From NCBI RefSeq assembly GCF_017355165.1, contig NZ_JADILK010000009.1, forward strand, positions 110,019 through 174,018: a stretch of DNA of 64,000 nucleotides. Reading direction: 5' to 3'. This DNA is from Bacillus sp. SD075. Its GTDB lineage: Bacteria > Bacillota > Bacilli > Bacillales > DSM-1321. The notes under the pieces were generated by a model that ran no database searches, was not told the origin of the DNA, and worked only from the letters and a program-made list of their open reading frames with translations. A program made the position numbers and the translations under genes. How positions within the stretch are numbered: position 1 is the first letter of the stretch; each line of letters begins with the position of its first letter. This document shows positions 54,633-63,237 of the stretch, piece after piece.

Positions 54633-54815
54633 CTATTTTTTTAAACGAGGATTGTTAAACGAGGATTTTATTCGAAGGGATAAAATCTCTTCTAAATTTT
54701 TCAGTGGCAGTTCCAATAAAAAGGGTCGGTCATCAGGTTGATATATATCCTCTGAAATGAGCGTATTAACGATCTTCTGTTTTTTTGCATTAACAATTCG
54801 GACCAGTCTCCCCAT
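54633..54815 (-). CDS. Small FbpA-like protein
   Basis: 60 residues, basic and helical: NAKKQKIVNTLISEDIYQ then DRPFLLELPLKNLEEIL. The spacing of KKQ, the ISxxIY segment and LxELxLxxLE recalls the short Fur-regulated basic protein A family, from memory and without alignment. ATG follows GGGAG by eight bases and a terminator follows. No Fur box is visible just upstream; it lies 62 bases after glnK and may be read from that operon. Confidence 0.5.
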   Translation of the reverse strand: MGRLVRIVNAKKQKIVNTLISEDIYQPDDRPFLLELPLKNLEEILSLRIKSSFNNPRLKK

Positions 54816-54843
54816 TCTCAGCTCCCTTTCTTTAATCTACTAT

Positions 54844-54864
54844 ATCCGGCCCATTCAGCCGGAT
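54844..54864. other. Hairpin between glnK and the small FbpA-like gene
   Basis: ATCCGGC and GCCGGAT are perfect arms around seven bases, without a T run. It may protect or process the amtB-glnK message. Confidence 0.45.
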
Positions 54865-54876
54865 TAATTCACAGCA

Positions 54877-55239
54877 TCATATATCATTCTTTAAGGCATC
54901 ATGGCCTTCTTTTCCAGTACGGATATTCACAACATTCTCCAATTCATAAATGAATATCTTACCGTCACCTGGTTTACCGGTACTCAAGAATTTCCTTGCT
55001 ACATCCACAACATCCTGAACCGGCACTTCACACACAACGATTTCGATTTTCATTCGGTCATGCAATGACATTTCACGATTTCTGCCTCTATATGTTTCCA
55101 CATAACTTTTCTGAAGACCCGTTCCTTTTACTTCCGATACTGTCATTCCGCTTACCCCTATTTTTGCAAGTTCCGCTTTGAATTGTTCAAACTTGATAGG
55201 ACGTGTAATGATTTCTATTTTCGTTAAAACCTCGGACAT
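54877..55239 (-). CDS. glnK: PII signal protein GlnK (NrgB)
   Basis: 120 residues of the PII family: N-terminal KIEIITRP strand, T-loop region (about 36-55, GTGLQKSYVETYRGRN), and the B-loop GKPGDGKIFIYELENVVNIRTG. PII trimers bind ATP/ADP and 2-oxoglutarate and plug AmtB when nitrogen is plentiful. ATG follows GGGGG. It lies 15 bases after amtB in the usual amtB-glnK order. Confidence 0.95.
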   Translation of the reverse strand: MSEVLTKIEIITRPIKFEQFKAELAKIGVSGMTVSEVKGTGLQKSYVETYRGRNREMSLHDRMKIEIVVCEVPVQDVVDVARKFLSTGKPGDGKIFIYELENVVNIRTGKEGHDALKNDI

Positions 55240-55254
55240 ATGATCAACCCCCTT

Positions 55255-56469
55255 TTAAATTGATTCGTGATAAGCTTTTTCTCCATGAAGTGTAAGATCA
55301 AGGCCCATTGACTCATCTTCTTCACTGACACGCAACGGCACGAATAGATTAATGACTTTAGCAACGATATAAGTGACCACGCCAACGAAGATATATGTAG
55401 CGATGATCGCTACAAGCTGTTTCCACAACAAGTTGAAATCGCCATAGAATAAACCATTTGCACCGTTTTCGTTTACGGACGTGGTCGCGAACAAACCTGT
55501 GGCGATGCCACCCCATGTCCCACCGATCCCATGTAATCCGAAAGCATCAAGCGCATCGTCGTAACCCAATTTATTCTTGAGGAAAAATACGCCCCAGAAA
55601 CAAACGGCACCGCCGACGACCCCTATGATGATTGAAGAGGCAGGAGTTACAAATCCACAAGCAGGTGTAATGGCTACCAAGCCAGAAATAGCTCCGGATA
55701 CCGCACCCAGCAATGTTGCCTTTTTATTAGCCATATATTCAACGATCAGCCAGCCTATGATACCAGCCGCTGCTGCAACAGCTGTATTAACGAATACATT
55801 CATCGCCACTTCATCGATTGTCAGTGCGCTTCCGACGTTGAAGCCGTACCAACCGAACCAAATTAATGATCCGCCAAGGAATGTTAAGGGAAGATTATGT
55901 GGTGCACTGTCCCCCGACTCTTTCCTTTTACCTAACATGATCGCTAAAACCAGACCTGCAACCCCTGAAGAAATATGGACAACGTTGCCACCCGCAAAGT
56001 CAAGTGTACCCAGTTCCGCTAACCAGCCGCCTCCCCATACCCAATGTGCAACAGGAGCATATACGAATAAAGACCAAAGGATCGTAAAAATCAGGAATGC
56101 TGAAAACTTCATCCGCTCAGCAATGCCACCAGCAATGATCGAGACCGTTAAAACGGCAAAAGTCATTTGGAATAACATGAACAAGCTATGAGGAATTGTT
56201 TCGCTGTATGGTCCAGGTGCAAAGCCTACATCCTTTAGACCAACCCAGTCCAGACCGCCCAGAAGTGTATTACCAGGTGAAAATGATAATGAATACCCTA
56301 TCAGCACCCAAAGAATCGAAATGACAGCCAGTGGCATGTAACTATGCATTGCCGTATTCAGGACATTTTTACTTTTTACCATCCCTCCATAAAATAGGGC
56401 AATCCCTGGTGTCATTATCCAAACCATCATCGTCGCCAAAAACATGAATACCGCATCTGCCATTTGCAT
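55255..56469 (-). CDS. amtB: Ammonium transporter AmtB (NrgA)
   Basis: 404 residues with 11 membrane helices and the family marks GGMVKSKNVLNT, FAGGNVVHISSGVAGL (first pore His) and DAFGLHGIGGTWGG (second pore His). It takes up ammonium at low concentration. ATG follows AAGGGGG by ten bases. Two perfect TnrA/GlnR-type boxes lie upstream, as expected for nitrogen-limitation control in Bacillus. Confidence 0.96.
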   Translation of the reverse strand: MQMADAVFMFLATMMVWIMTPGIALFYGGMVKSKNVLNTAMHSYMPLAVISILWVLIGYSLSFSPGNTLLGGLDWVGLKDVGFAPGPYSETIPHSLFMLFQMTFAVLTVSIIAGGIAERMKFSAFLIFTILWSLFVYAPVAHWVWGGGWLAELGTLDFAGGNVVHISSGVAGLVLAIMLGKRKESGDSAPHNLPLTFLGGSLIWFGWYGFNVGSALTIDEVAMNVFVNTAVAAAAGIIGWLIVEYMANKKATLLGAVSGAISGLVAITPACGFVTPASSIIIGVVGGAVCFWGVFFLKNKLGYDDALDAFGLHGIGGTWGGIATGLFATTSVNENGANGLFYGDFNLLWKQLVAIIATYIFVGVVTYIVAKVINLFVPLRVSEEDESMGLDLTLHGEKAYHESI

Positions 56470-56497
56470 ACTGTTTTTTCCCCCTTATTTTTGTATA

Positions 56498-56514
56498 TGT
56501 TATGTTTACTAACA
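56498..56514. promoter_or_regulatory. TnrA/GlnR box 1 before amtB
   Basis: TGTTATGTTTACTAACA fits TGTNA-N7-TNACA perfectly. Confidence 0.75.
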
Positions 56515-56533
56515 CTATTATGTTATATTTTTT

Positions 56534-56562
56534 ATCATATACTTAATTTTCTAATAATTCAA
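56534..56562 (-). promoter_or_regulatory. Sigma-A promoter of amtB-glnK
   Basis: On the minus strand TTGAAT, 17 bases, TATGAT. Start expected near 56527. Box 2 lies upstream and box 1 downstream of this start. Confidence 0.6.
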
Positions 56563-56588
56563 CTTAATTTTTATTTTTCATAAAAAAA

Positions 56589-56605
56589 TGTTAGGTTATT
56601 TAACA
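56589..56605. promoter_or_regulatory. TnrA/GlnR box 2 before amtB
   Basis: TGTTAGGTTATTTAACA fits TGTNA-N7-TNACA perfectly, centred about 70 bases upstream of the predicted start. Confidence 0.75.
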
Positions 56606-56727
56606 TGAATGTGAATATAGGATGAGAAAATGTGCTTTTTTTGGTTCAATAATTATTTTTCCGCATTTTCACGTCTTCATCTCGTTACATTTCCCCCTCT
56701 ACTTACGTCCTATTTCAAAAAAAACCT

Positions 56728-56756
56728 AAAAAAGGGCCCTCCTATTGAGGACCCTT
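56728..56756 (-). terminator. Terminator of cstA-ybdD
   Basis: On the minus strand AAGGGTCCTC pairs with GAGGGCCCTT, with one G-U, followed by T. Confidence 0.85.
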
Positions 56757-56770
56757 CAATATATATTCAG

Positions 56771-56974
56771 TTAACAGCAACGAGACACTTTCCCACCCTT
56801 TGCGTTATACCGTTCATCCTGGGCTTCGCAGAAAAATTCTTTCCTGGTTTTCACAGGATCTTCCGGGTGGTGCAATCTCATATGTGCCACATAGGTATCA
56901 TAACTCGGCACGCCGACAAGCAAACTGACGAATTGCTTTCTGTAGCTGAGAATTTTAATTAATCTTTTCAACAT
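56771..56974 (-). CDS. YbdD/YjiX family small protein
   Basis: 67 residues with VGVPSYDTYVAHMRLHHPEDP and the C-terminal KVSRCC, diagnostic of the YbdD/YjiX family that travels with CstA-type permeases. It is thought to assist the permease; the mechanism is not settled. ATG follows AAGGAGGG. It begins 13 bases after the cstA stop, so the two are one operon. Confidence 0.85.
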   Translation of the reverse strand: MLKRLIKILSYRKQFVSLLVGVPSYDTYVAHMRLHHPEDPVKTRKEFFCEAQDERYNAKGGKVSRCC

Positions 56975-56986
56975 GTCCTTCCCTCC

Positions 56987-59041
56987 TTATGACGACCTTG
57001 ATACATAAGGTGATTCATGTAAATCTAATTTCTCGTTCTTCAAGACTTTTATCCATAACCTAATTGCAGAAATCAGGACCGTGATCACAACGATCATGAA
57101 GATAGCACAAAGGGCAGCATCCACGTAATCATTGACGATAACCCGCTTCATCTCGGCTAGATTAGCTGCCGGGGCAAGAATTTCCCCACTTTCATAGGCT
57201 GCTTTAAACTTATCCTTGTGTGCTAAAAAGCCTATTGCCGGGTTTTCGTGGAACAGCTTTTGCCACCCTGCCGTCATGGTCACTATCAACAAGAATGTAG
57301 TAGGCACTAGAGTGACCCATGTGTACACTTTTTTGCCCATTTTGAAAAGGACCGTGGTCCCAAGCAACAGGGCGATGGCGGAAAGCATCTGATTCGCAAT
57401 TCCAAATAATGGCCAAAGTGTATTGATTCCGCCAAGAGGATCAATGACCCCTTGATAAAGGAAGTATCCCCAACCGATTACACAAATGGCAGTCGCAATA
57501 ATATTGGGCAGCCATTTATTCGTTTCGGCAAATGGTTTGTAGAAGGTGCCGATGATATCCTGTATCATAAAACGCCCTACCCTGGTTCCAGCATCAATGG
57601 TTGTCAATATGAACAATGCCTCGAACAGGATTGCAAAATGATACCAGAACGCCATCAAAGCCCCCCCTCCAATCACTTGCGAGAAGATATGAGCCATGCC
57701 GATAGCAAAAGTTGGCGCTCCTCCAGTACGGGATATAATGGTCTCTTCCCCAACATCGTCTGCAAGGCCGGTAATCATCTCAGGTGTCAAAATGAAACCC
57801 CAATCGGAAATCGTAGCAGCCACTTGAGCTGGCTCCGTTCCCACAACGGCACCTGGGCTGTTAATAGCAAAATAGATTCCTGGTGTCAGTACACAGGCTG
57901 CTATCATCGCCATAATGGCTACAAAGGATTCAGTCAACATCGCCCCGTATCCGATTGGTCGCGAATGGGATTCGCGTTCAATCATTTTAGGAGTCGTACC
58001 TGATGAAACGAGTGCATGAAATCCCGATACCGCCCCACAAGCGATCGTAATGAATAGGAACGGGAATAAATTTCCGGAAAATACCGGCCCTGTTCCATCG
58101 ATGAATTGAGTGACGGCAGGCATTTCTAGGTTTGGCATGACAATAAAGATACCAAGTGCAAGTCCGATGATCGTACCGATTTTCAAGAATGTGCTTAAGT
58201 AATCACGCGGTGCCAATAACATCCATACCGGCAGAACGGAGGCAACGAATCCGTATACAATCAACATGATCGCGATCGTTTCCCCGTTAAACGTGAACAT
58301 TGGCGCCAATGTTGCGCTCTCGGATACAAATCGGCCGAAATATAACGCAAGCATCAATAGTATGATTCCGATAATCGATCCTTCGCCAACCCGTCCCGGC
58401 CTTATATAGCGCATGTAAATGCCCATAAGCACAGCGATCGGTATGGTCGAGGCAATCGTGAACATCCCCCACGGACTTCCCACCAGCGCTTTTACGACAA
58501 CCAGGGCGAGTACCGCTAATAAAATGATCATGATACCCAGGATTCCGATCATCGCTATCAAGCCTGTAATAGGACCAATTTCCTCCTTGATCATCTCTCC
58601 CAATGATTTGCCGTTACGGCGCATCGAACCGAAGAGAATGATAAAATCCTGTACGGCACCAGCTAATACAACTCCGACCACAAGCCATAGTGTCCCTGGT
58701 AAATATCCCATCTGCGCTGCAAGGATCGGGCCTACAAGAGGGCCAGCTCCGGCAATCGCTGCAAAATGGTGGCCAAACAACACCCATTTGTTTGTAGGCA
58801 CATAGTCTTTTCCATCATTATTCGCTTCCGATGGAGTCTGGCGATTGTCATCTAGCTCAAACACTTTCCGTGCAATGAATTTACTATAAAAACGGTATGC
58901 AATTGAATAAACACAGAGTGCTGCAGTAACAATCCACATGGCATTGATGCTTTCCCCCCGGTTTAGCGCGATGAAACCAAAACTCACCGCACCTAACGCA
59001 GATATGATCCCCCAAAGAATGACTGAATTAAGCGCTTTCAT
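56987..59041 (-). CDS. cstA: Carbon-starvation permease CstA
   Basis: 684 residues with about 16-18 membrane helices and the CstA marks HHFAAIAGAGPLVGP near 90, SSGTTPKM near 350 and LFGIANQMLSAIALLLGTT near 560. E. coli CstA and BtsT are pyruvate importers (CstA was first linked to peptide uptake). I chose ATG 59041 (MKALNSVILWG) with GAGGAG upstream; the in-frame start at 59080 lies before that site. A cre-like sequence covers the start codon, which fits derepression when sugar runs out. Confidence 0.92.
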   Translation of the reverse strand: MKALNSVILWGIISALGAVSFGFIALNRGESINAMWIVTAALCVYSIAYRFYSKFIARKVFELDDNRQTPSEANNDGKDYVPTNKWVLFGHHFAAIAGAGPLVGPILAAQMGYLPGTLWLVVGVVLAGAVQDFIILFGSMRRNGKSLGEMIKEEIGPITGLIAMIGILGIMIILLAVLALVVVKALVGSPWGMFTIASTIPIAVLMGIYMRYIRPGRVGEGSIIGIILLMLALYFGRFVSESATLAPMFTFNGETIAIMLIVYGFVASVLPVWMLLAPRDYLSTFLKIGTIIGLALGIFIVMPNLEMPAVTQFIDGTGPVFSGNLFPFLFITIACGAVSGFHALVSSGTTPKMIERESHSRPIGYGAMLTESFVAIMAMIAACVLTPGIYFAINSPGAVVGTEPAQVAATISDWGFILTPEMITGLADDVGEETIISRTGGAPTFAIGMAHIFSQVIGGGALMAFWYHFAILFEALFILTTIDAGTRVGRFMIQDIIGTFYKPFAETNKWLPNIIATAICVIGWGYFLYQGVIDPLGGINTLWPLFGIANQMLSAIALLLGTTVLFKMGKKVYTWVTLVPTTFLLIVTMTAGWQKLFHENPAIGFLAHKDKFKAAYESGEILAPAANLAEMKRVIVNDYVDAALCAIFMIVVITVLISAIRLWIKVLKNEKLDLHESPYVSRSS
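59027..59040 (-). promoter_or_regulatory. cre-like site at the cstA start codon
   Basis: TGAAAGCGCTTAAT on the minus strand fits TGWAANCGNTNWCA at 12 of 14, starting at the T of the ATG. Confidence 0.5.
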
Positions 59042-59080
59042 TTTTTCCCATCTCCTCTCTATTGAACTAGCGTGCAACAA

Positions 59081-59418
59081 TAAAAAACCTTCATTTATAA
59101 GAGATTAGGACTATACCTCTCCCTCACCCGCTTAAATTTAAAGAATTTTATATATATTCTGAATTATATGTCACTATTAGGTTTTTTAGCAATAGTTAAT
59201 TGGTCAATTTGTAGAGTATTTTCCGTTATTTTGTCGATAATCCCCTCTTTTCCAGCGATATTAATTGGGGAATTCATGCAAATATAAATACCGTATTGGG
59301 TAAAAAAATCCGGCAAAAAAATAAGGAAGTCCTTAAAATCAGCGGCCGATTCATCTTCTTCAGAAGACCCCTTAACATTTTTAGAAAGTTTAAGTTCCTT
59401 GTTTTATGGGACCAACGC
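59081..59418. other. Intergenic stretch before cstA
   Basis: It holds the cstA promoter region; no clear hexamer pair. On the minus strand a frame from about 59397 down to 59164 is open for 78 codons (including FKDFLIFLPDFFTQYGIYIC) but has no start codon with a ribosome site; it may be a decayed gene. Confidence 0.35.
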
Positions 59419-59451
59419 AAAAAATGTGCGCCTGATGGCACACATTTTTTT
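59419..59451 (-). terminator. Terminator of the ABC exporter operon
   Basis: On the minus strand AAAAATGTGTGCC pairs with GGCGCACATTTTT around ATCA, followed by T. Confidence 0.88.
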
Positions 59452-61241
59452 CATCCGGACTGATTTTCCCTTAATGAACTGTGATATAGATCGTAATAAA
59501 ACCCACCCTGCCCCAACAATTCATCATGGGATCCCTTCTCAAGGATCCTTCCTTCATCAAGTACGAGGATTTGGTCACTTTGCTGAATGGTATTCAATCG
59601 ATGGGCAATGACAAAACTTGTCCTCCCCTCCATCAAACGGTGTAATGCTTCTTGGATTTTAAGCTCGGTAATCGTATCTATGCTACTTGTCGCTTCATCC
59701 AAAATCAATAGAATGGGATCAACTAAAATAGCCCTGGCAATCGACAATAACTGGCGCTGCCCCTGACTTATTCCACTGCCATCCTGATTCAAGACGGTAT
59801 CATATCGATCTGGCAGCTTCATGATAAAGGAATGGGCATTGGCAAGCTTGGCTGCATCCACCACTTCTTCATCTTCCGCCTCCAGTCGGCCGTAGCGGAT
59901 GTTTTCACGAATCGTACCTTGAAACAAAAAGGAATCCTGTAAAACGAAGCCCATATGCTTGCGGAGACTGGACCTCGCCACCTGTTGGATATCCTGGCCA
60001 TCAATCATTATCCGGCCGCTGTTCGGCTCATAAAAACGGGCAAGAAGATTAATGACCGTAGTCTTACCGGCCCCAGTGGGACCTACAAGCGCGATGGTCT
60101 CCCCTTTCTTTGCATGGAAACTAACATCATATATCGTTTGTTCCTCATCATTATACGAAAAGGAAACTCCCTCAAAGTCCACCTCACCACGGACATCACG
60201 AAGTTCAGAGGCCTGTTTCTCATCCACTTCTTCTTCTTGTTCATCAAGTATTGCGAAAACCCGCTCCGCACCGGCAACAGCTGAGAGGAGTGTATTGAAT
60301 TGGTTAGCCAGGTCATTGAGCGGACGGGTGAATTGCCTTGAATACTCGGTGAAAATGACAATGACCCCGATGGAAACCGATCCTATCCCACTCAGCGCCA
60401 AAAACCCGCCGATAGCTGCTATTACCGTGAAGCTTAAGTTGTTCAGTAAATTCATAAGTTTTGGAATCAGCCCAGAGTATGATTGCGATAGAAATCCGGC
60501 TTTCTTTAAGTTTTCACTCCGGATGATAAAATCCCTTATCACTTTATCTTCCTGTGAAAAAGCCTTTACGATCCGCTGTCCGGAAATCGTTTCTTCTATA
60601 AACCCATTCAGTTCTCCAAGGTTCTTCTGCTGTTCTTTAAACAGCTTTCCCGTCCGGTTCGTTATCCACCTCAGTCCGAAGAACATTAGAGGAACGATTA
60701 ATAAGGTTAAAGCAGTTAATAAAGGGCTCAAATACAGCATAACTCCAATCGTCCCGACCAATGTCAGCACACTTGAAAAAATCTGGATGACGGAACTATT
60801 CAAAGTGGAACTGACGTTTTCTATATCATTCGTGACCCTACTCATCAATTCCCCATGCTGACGCCTATCAAAAAAGGGAATGGACAACTGGTGAAGTTTT
60901 TTGAACAATTGATTGCGCATCGCATAAACCGTATCCTGCGCTATTCCAATCATCCAATAATTCTGCAGCCACATGGATAGGGAATAGAATACATAGACTC
61001 CGAGAAGTCCGAAAAGAAGGCTGATCAGTCCCCCGCTATCCCTTGTGACAATATAATCATCAATGGCCATCCCAACAAGAAAGGGGCCAAGCAATCCCAA
61101 AACCGAGCTTATCAGTACCATGAGAAGGACACAAAATAGCAGGCTTTTATTCGTTGCTAAGTAGGGAATGATCCTTTTTATCGTATTCCAGGAGTTGACC
61201 GGTTTAGACTTCGCCTTATCTGGAGATATTCTTCGACTCAA
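59451..61241 (-). CDS. ABC exporter half, catalytic-site subunit (YfiC-like)
   Basis: 596 residues: six membrane helices (about 30-310), then an ATPase domain with Walker A GPTGAGKTT, the unusual signature ISQGQRQ, Walker B LILDEATSSID with the catalytic Glu, and H-loop IAHRLNT. It pairs with the upstream half at 61216. TTG 61241 lies seven bases after GGAGGGG; an in-frame upstream start has no site. The genes overlap by 26 bases. Confidence 0.9.
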   Translation of the reverse strand: MSRRISPDKAKSKPVNSWNTIKRIIPYLATNKSLLFCVLLMVLISSVLGLLGPFLVGMAIDDYIVTRDSGGLISLLFGLLGVYVFYSLSMWLQNYWMIGIAQDTVYAMRNQLFKKLHQLSIPFFDRRQHGELMSRVTNDIENVSSTLNSSVIQIFSSVLTLVGTIGVMLYLSPLLTALTLLIVPLMFFGLRWITNRTGKLFKEQQKNLGELNGFIEETISGQRIVKAFSQEDKVIRDFIIRSENLKKAGFLSQSYSGLIPKLMNLLNNLSFTVIAAIGGFLALSGIGSVSIGVIVIFTEYSRQFTRPLNDLANQFNTLLSAVAGAERVFAILDEQEEEVDEKQASELRDVRGEVDFEGVSFSYNDEEQTIYDVSFHAKKGETIALVGPTGAGKTTVINLLARFYEPNSGRIMIDGQDIQQVARSSLRKHMGFVLQDSFLFQGTIRENIRYGRLEAEDEEVVDAAKLANAHSFIMKLPDRYDTVLNQDGSGISQGQRQLLSIARAILVDPILLILDEATSSIDTITELKIQEALHRLMEGRTSFVIAHRLNTIQQSDQILVLDEGRILEKGSHDELLGQGGFYYDLYHSSLRENQSG

Positions 61242-62964
61242 GAGAAATCCCCTCCTCCCCAAACTGTGAGTGAACAATTTTTCGATAAAGATCACTTGTT
61301 TGAATCAAATCCTGATGTTTCCCCAGCGCAAGTACTTGACCACTTTCCAACAACAAGATTTTGTCCGCCTCCATGGCTGTACTGATTTTTTGTGTAATGA
61401 TGAGCGTTGTGCATGTATAGTCCTTTAAAGCAGCAAGTAATTTACTTTCCGTTTTCAAATCCAGCGCACTCGTGCTATCATCCAGTAGGAGAATCTTTGG
61501 TCTGCGCACCAATGCTCTTGCGATCGATAAGCGCTGTTTTTGCCCTCCGGATAGATTCACTCCTTTTTGCCCTAACTGGGTTTCATATTGTTTCGGGAGT
61601 TTCATTACGGTCTCATGCACCTGTGCATGCATGGCCGCTGCCATGATTTCCTCCATCGTGGCACCTTCTTTTCCCCAAGCGACATTATTTTTTATGGTTC
61701 CTGAAAAAAGCAGGGCCTCTTGCGGTACATAACCGATCCTTTTCCTCAGGGAATTTAAGGGAATATCTTTCAGATCTTGATCATCAATTTGAATGGAGCC
61801 GCTTTCAACTTCGTATAATCTCGGAATCAGCTGAAACAGTGATGTTTTCCCTGACCCTGTCGCTCCTATGATGGCAAGCGATTCTCCCGGATCGATGGAG
61901 AAGGTCAAGTTTTTCAATATCGGGGCATCGGTTCCAGGATAGCGGAACGATACATCCAGAAACTTAATGCCTCCCCCATTGACGGCCCCACGCTTGCTTT
62001 CCGCCTTTCCTTCATCAAGATCTATCGGGGTTTCAAAAATTTCCGTCACACGTTCCGCTGAAGCCTTCGCACGGGAAATGACCATGATCAGCCAGGAAAA
62101 AACGGAAAGGGATGCCACAATCCTCGTGGCATAGTTGACAATAGCCACAACTTCCCCCACCTGTATATCCCCGGTTGTTATAAATTCGCTTCCAAGCCAG
62201 AGAATGATCAGAATCGTCACATTCATGACAAGCATCAATACAGGCATCGTCGTTTCAATTAAACGAAGGGAAGTCACAGTCTTTCTTTTCAACTGTTCAT
62301 TCACATCGTCAAACCGGCCGATTTCATGCTCCTTACGAAGAAAAGCTTTGATCAAGCGCATGCCTATCAGGTTTTCCCTCATGACACCATTGACACTATC
62401 GAGTTTTTTCTGTACGAGCTTAAACAGCTTAGCTGCTCGTTTCATGACCCATCCCAGGAAGAAAACAAGAACCGGAATTGAAATGACCAAAACAAGTGAT
62501 AGTTTCAAATTGACCGCAATGGCCATTATCGCTCCGCCAATTACGATCAACGGCGCCCTTGCCATGATACGCAGACCCATAAAAACCGTATTTTGAAGTT
62601 GAGTCACATCATTCGTCATCCTTGTTATCAAAGAGGAAGTCGGGATATTATTCAAATTGGCAAAAGAAAACGCCTGTATTTTACCAAAAAGGCTTTTCCT
62701 GACATCATGTCCAAAACTTTGACTTACATGTGATGCTGTAAAGGAATTAACGATCCCGCCAAGAAATGAAAAAACGGAAAGTCCAACCATGACACTTCCC
62801 CATTTAATCACCACCGATAAATCTTTCTGCAAAATGCCATCATCAATTATTTTTGCAATAAATAGAGGTTGTAGCAGCTCTACCCCAAGCTCGACAATCA
62901 TTAAGGATAAAGCAAGAATGATCAAAAGCCAGTATGGCTTAAGAAATGAAGACAATTTTTTCAT
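61216..62964 (-). CDS. ABC exporter half, degenerate-site subunit (YfiB-like)
   Basis: 582 residues: six membrane helices, Walker A GATGSGKTS, canonical signature LSGGQKQ, but Walker B is LLLDDSTSALD (Asp for the catalytic Glu) and the H-loop His is Gln (ITQKIST). This is the non-catalytic partner of a heterodimeric multidrug-type exporter such as YfiBC, BmrCD or TM287/288. Substrate unknown. ATG at 62964. A TATAAT -10 lies at 63015-63020 (minus). Confidence 0.9.
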   Translation of the reverse strand: MKKLSSFLKPYWLLIILALSLMIVELGVELLQPLFIAKIIDDGILQKDLSVVIKWGSVMVGLSVFSFLGGIVNSFTASHVSQSFGHDVRKSLFGKIQAFSFANLNNIPTSSLITRMTNDVTQLQNTVFMGLRIMARAPLIVIGGAIMAIAVNLKLSLVLVISIPVLVFFLGWVMKRAAKLFKLVQKKLDSVNGVMRENLIGMRLIKAFLRKEHEIGRFDDVNEQLKRKTVTSLRLIETTMPVLMLVMNVTILIILWLGSEFITTGDIQVGEVVAIVNYATRIVASLSVFSWLIMVISRAKASAERVTEIFETPIDLDEGKAESKRGAVNGGGIKFLDVSFRYPGTDAPILKNLTFSIDPGESLAIIGATGSGKTSLFQLIPRLYEVESGSIQIDDQDLKDIPLNSLRKRIGYVPQEALLFSGTIKNNVAWGKEGATMEEIMAAAMHAQVHETVMKLPKQYETQLGQKGVNLSGGQKQRLSIARALVRRPKILLLDDSTSALDLKTESKLLAALKDYTCTTLIITQKISTAMEADKILLLESGQVLALGKHQDLIQTSDLYRKIVHSQFGEEGISLESKNISR

Positions 62965-63100
62965 CTATGACACCTTCGATTCCTCATATGTAGATAGCAG
63001 CTTTTCATCCTCTCATTATACATTTTTATACAGATTTTTTAAAAGATTTTAACTGTTTTAAAGGATTGGTAAACATCTTGAATTTTTTTAATAAATACCC

Positions 63101-63129
63101 TTGACAAATAACAGGAAATAAGCGAAAAT
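63101..63129 (+). promoter_or_regulatory. Promoter feeding the Fur-box region
   Basis: TTGACA (63101-63106), 17 bases, GAAAAT (63124-63129, 4 of 6). A start near 63136 would fall in the Fur box. Confidence 0.45.
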
Positions 63130-63135
63130 TCTAAT

Positions 63136-63160
63136 TGATAATGATTTTCAATTTCATTAT
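63136..63160. promoter_or_regulatory. Fur box
   Basis: TGATAATGATTTTCA (63136-63150) differs from the 7-1-7 consensus TGATAATNATTATCA at one position. The wider GATAATGA and TCATTATC arms at 63137-63161 are also perfect with a nine-base spacer. It faces the plus-strand promoter and lies more than 110 bases from the ABC promoter. Confidence 0.7.
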
Positions 63161-63185
63161 CGATCTCTGAAATTTGATAAGCAAT

Positions 63186-63205
63186 TACGATAATCTCTTA
63201 TCGTA
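63186..63205. promoter_or_regulatory. Perfect 8-4-8 palindrome TACGATAA-TCTC-TTATCGTA
   Basis: A second operator-like repeat 26 bases after the Fur box. Its GATAA arms resemble Fur half-sites, but the spacing (four bases) does not fit. The binding protein is unknown. Confidence 0.5.
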
Positions 63206-63215
63206 CCCTTTTGAT

Positions 63216-63233
63216 ATTGTACATAGATACAAT
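63216..63233. promoter_or_regulatory. Perfect 6-6-6 palindrome ATTGTA-N6-TACAAT
   Basis: The right arm TACAAT could double as a -10 element (5 of 6) for the structured RNA that begins directly after; no good -35 goes with it. Confidence 0.45.
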
Positions 63234-63237
63234 GTCA

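Noticed and set aside
59164..59397. Open frame of 78 codons before cstA (minus strand)
   Set aside because: It reads like protein but has no start codon with a ribosome site; kept only as a note on the intergenic region.
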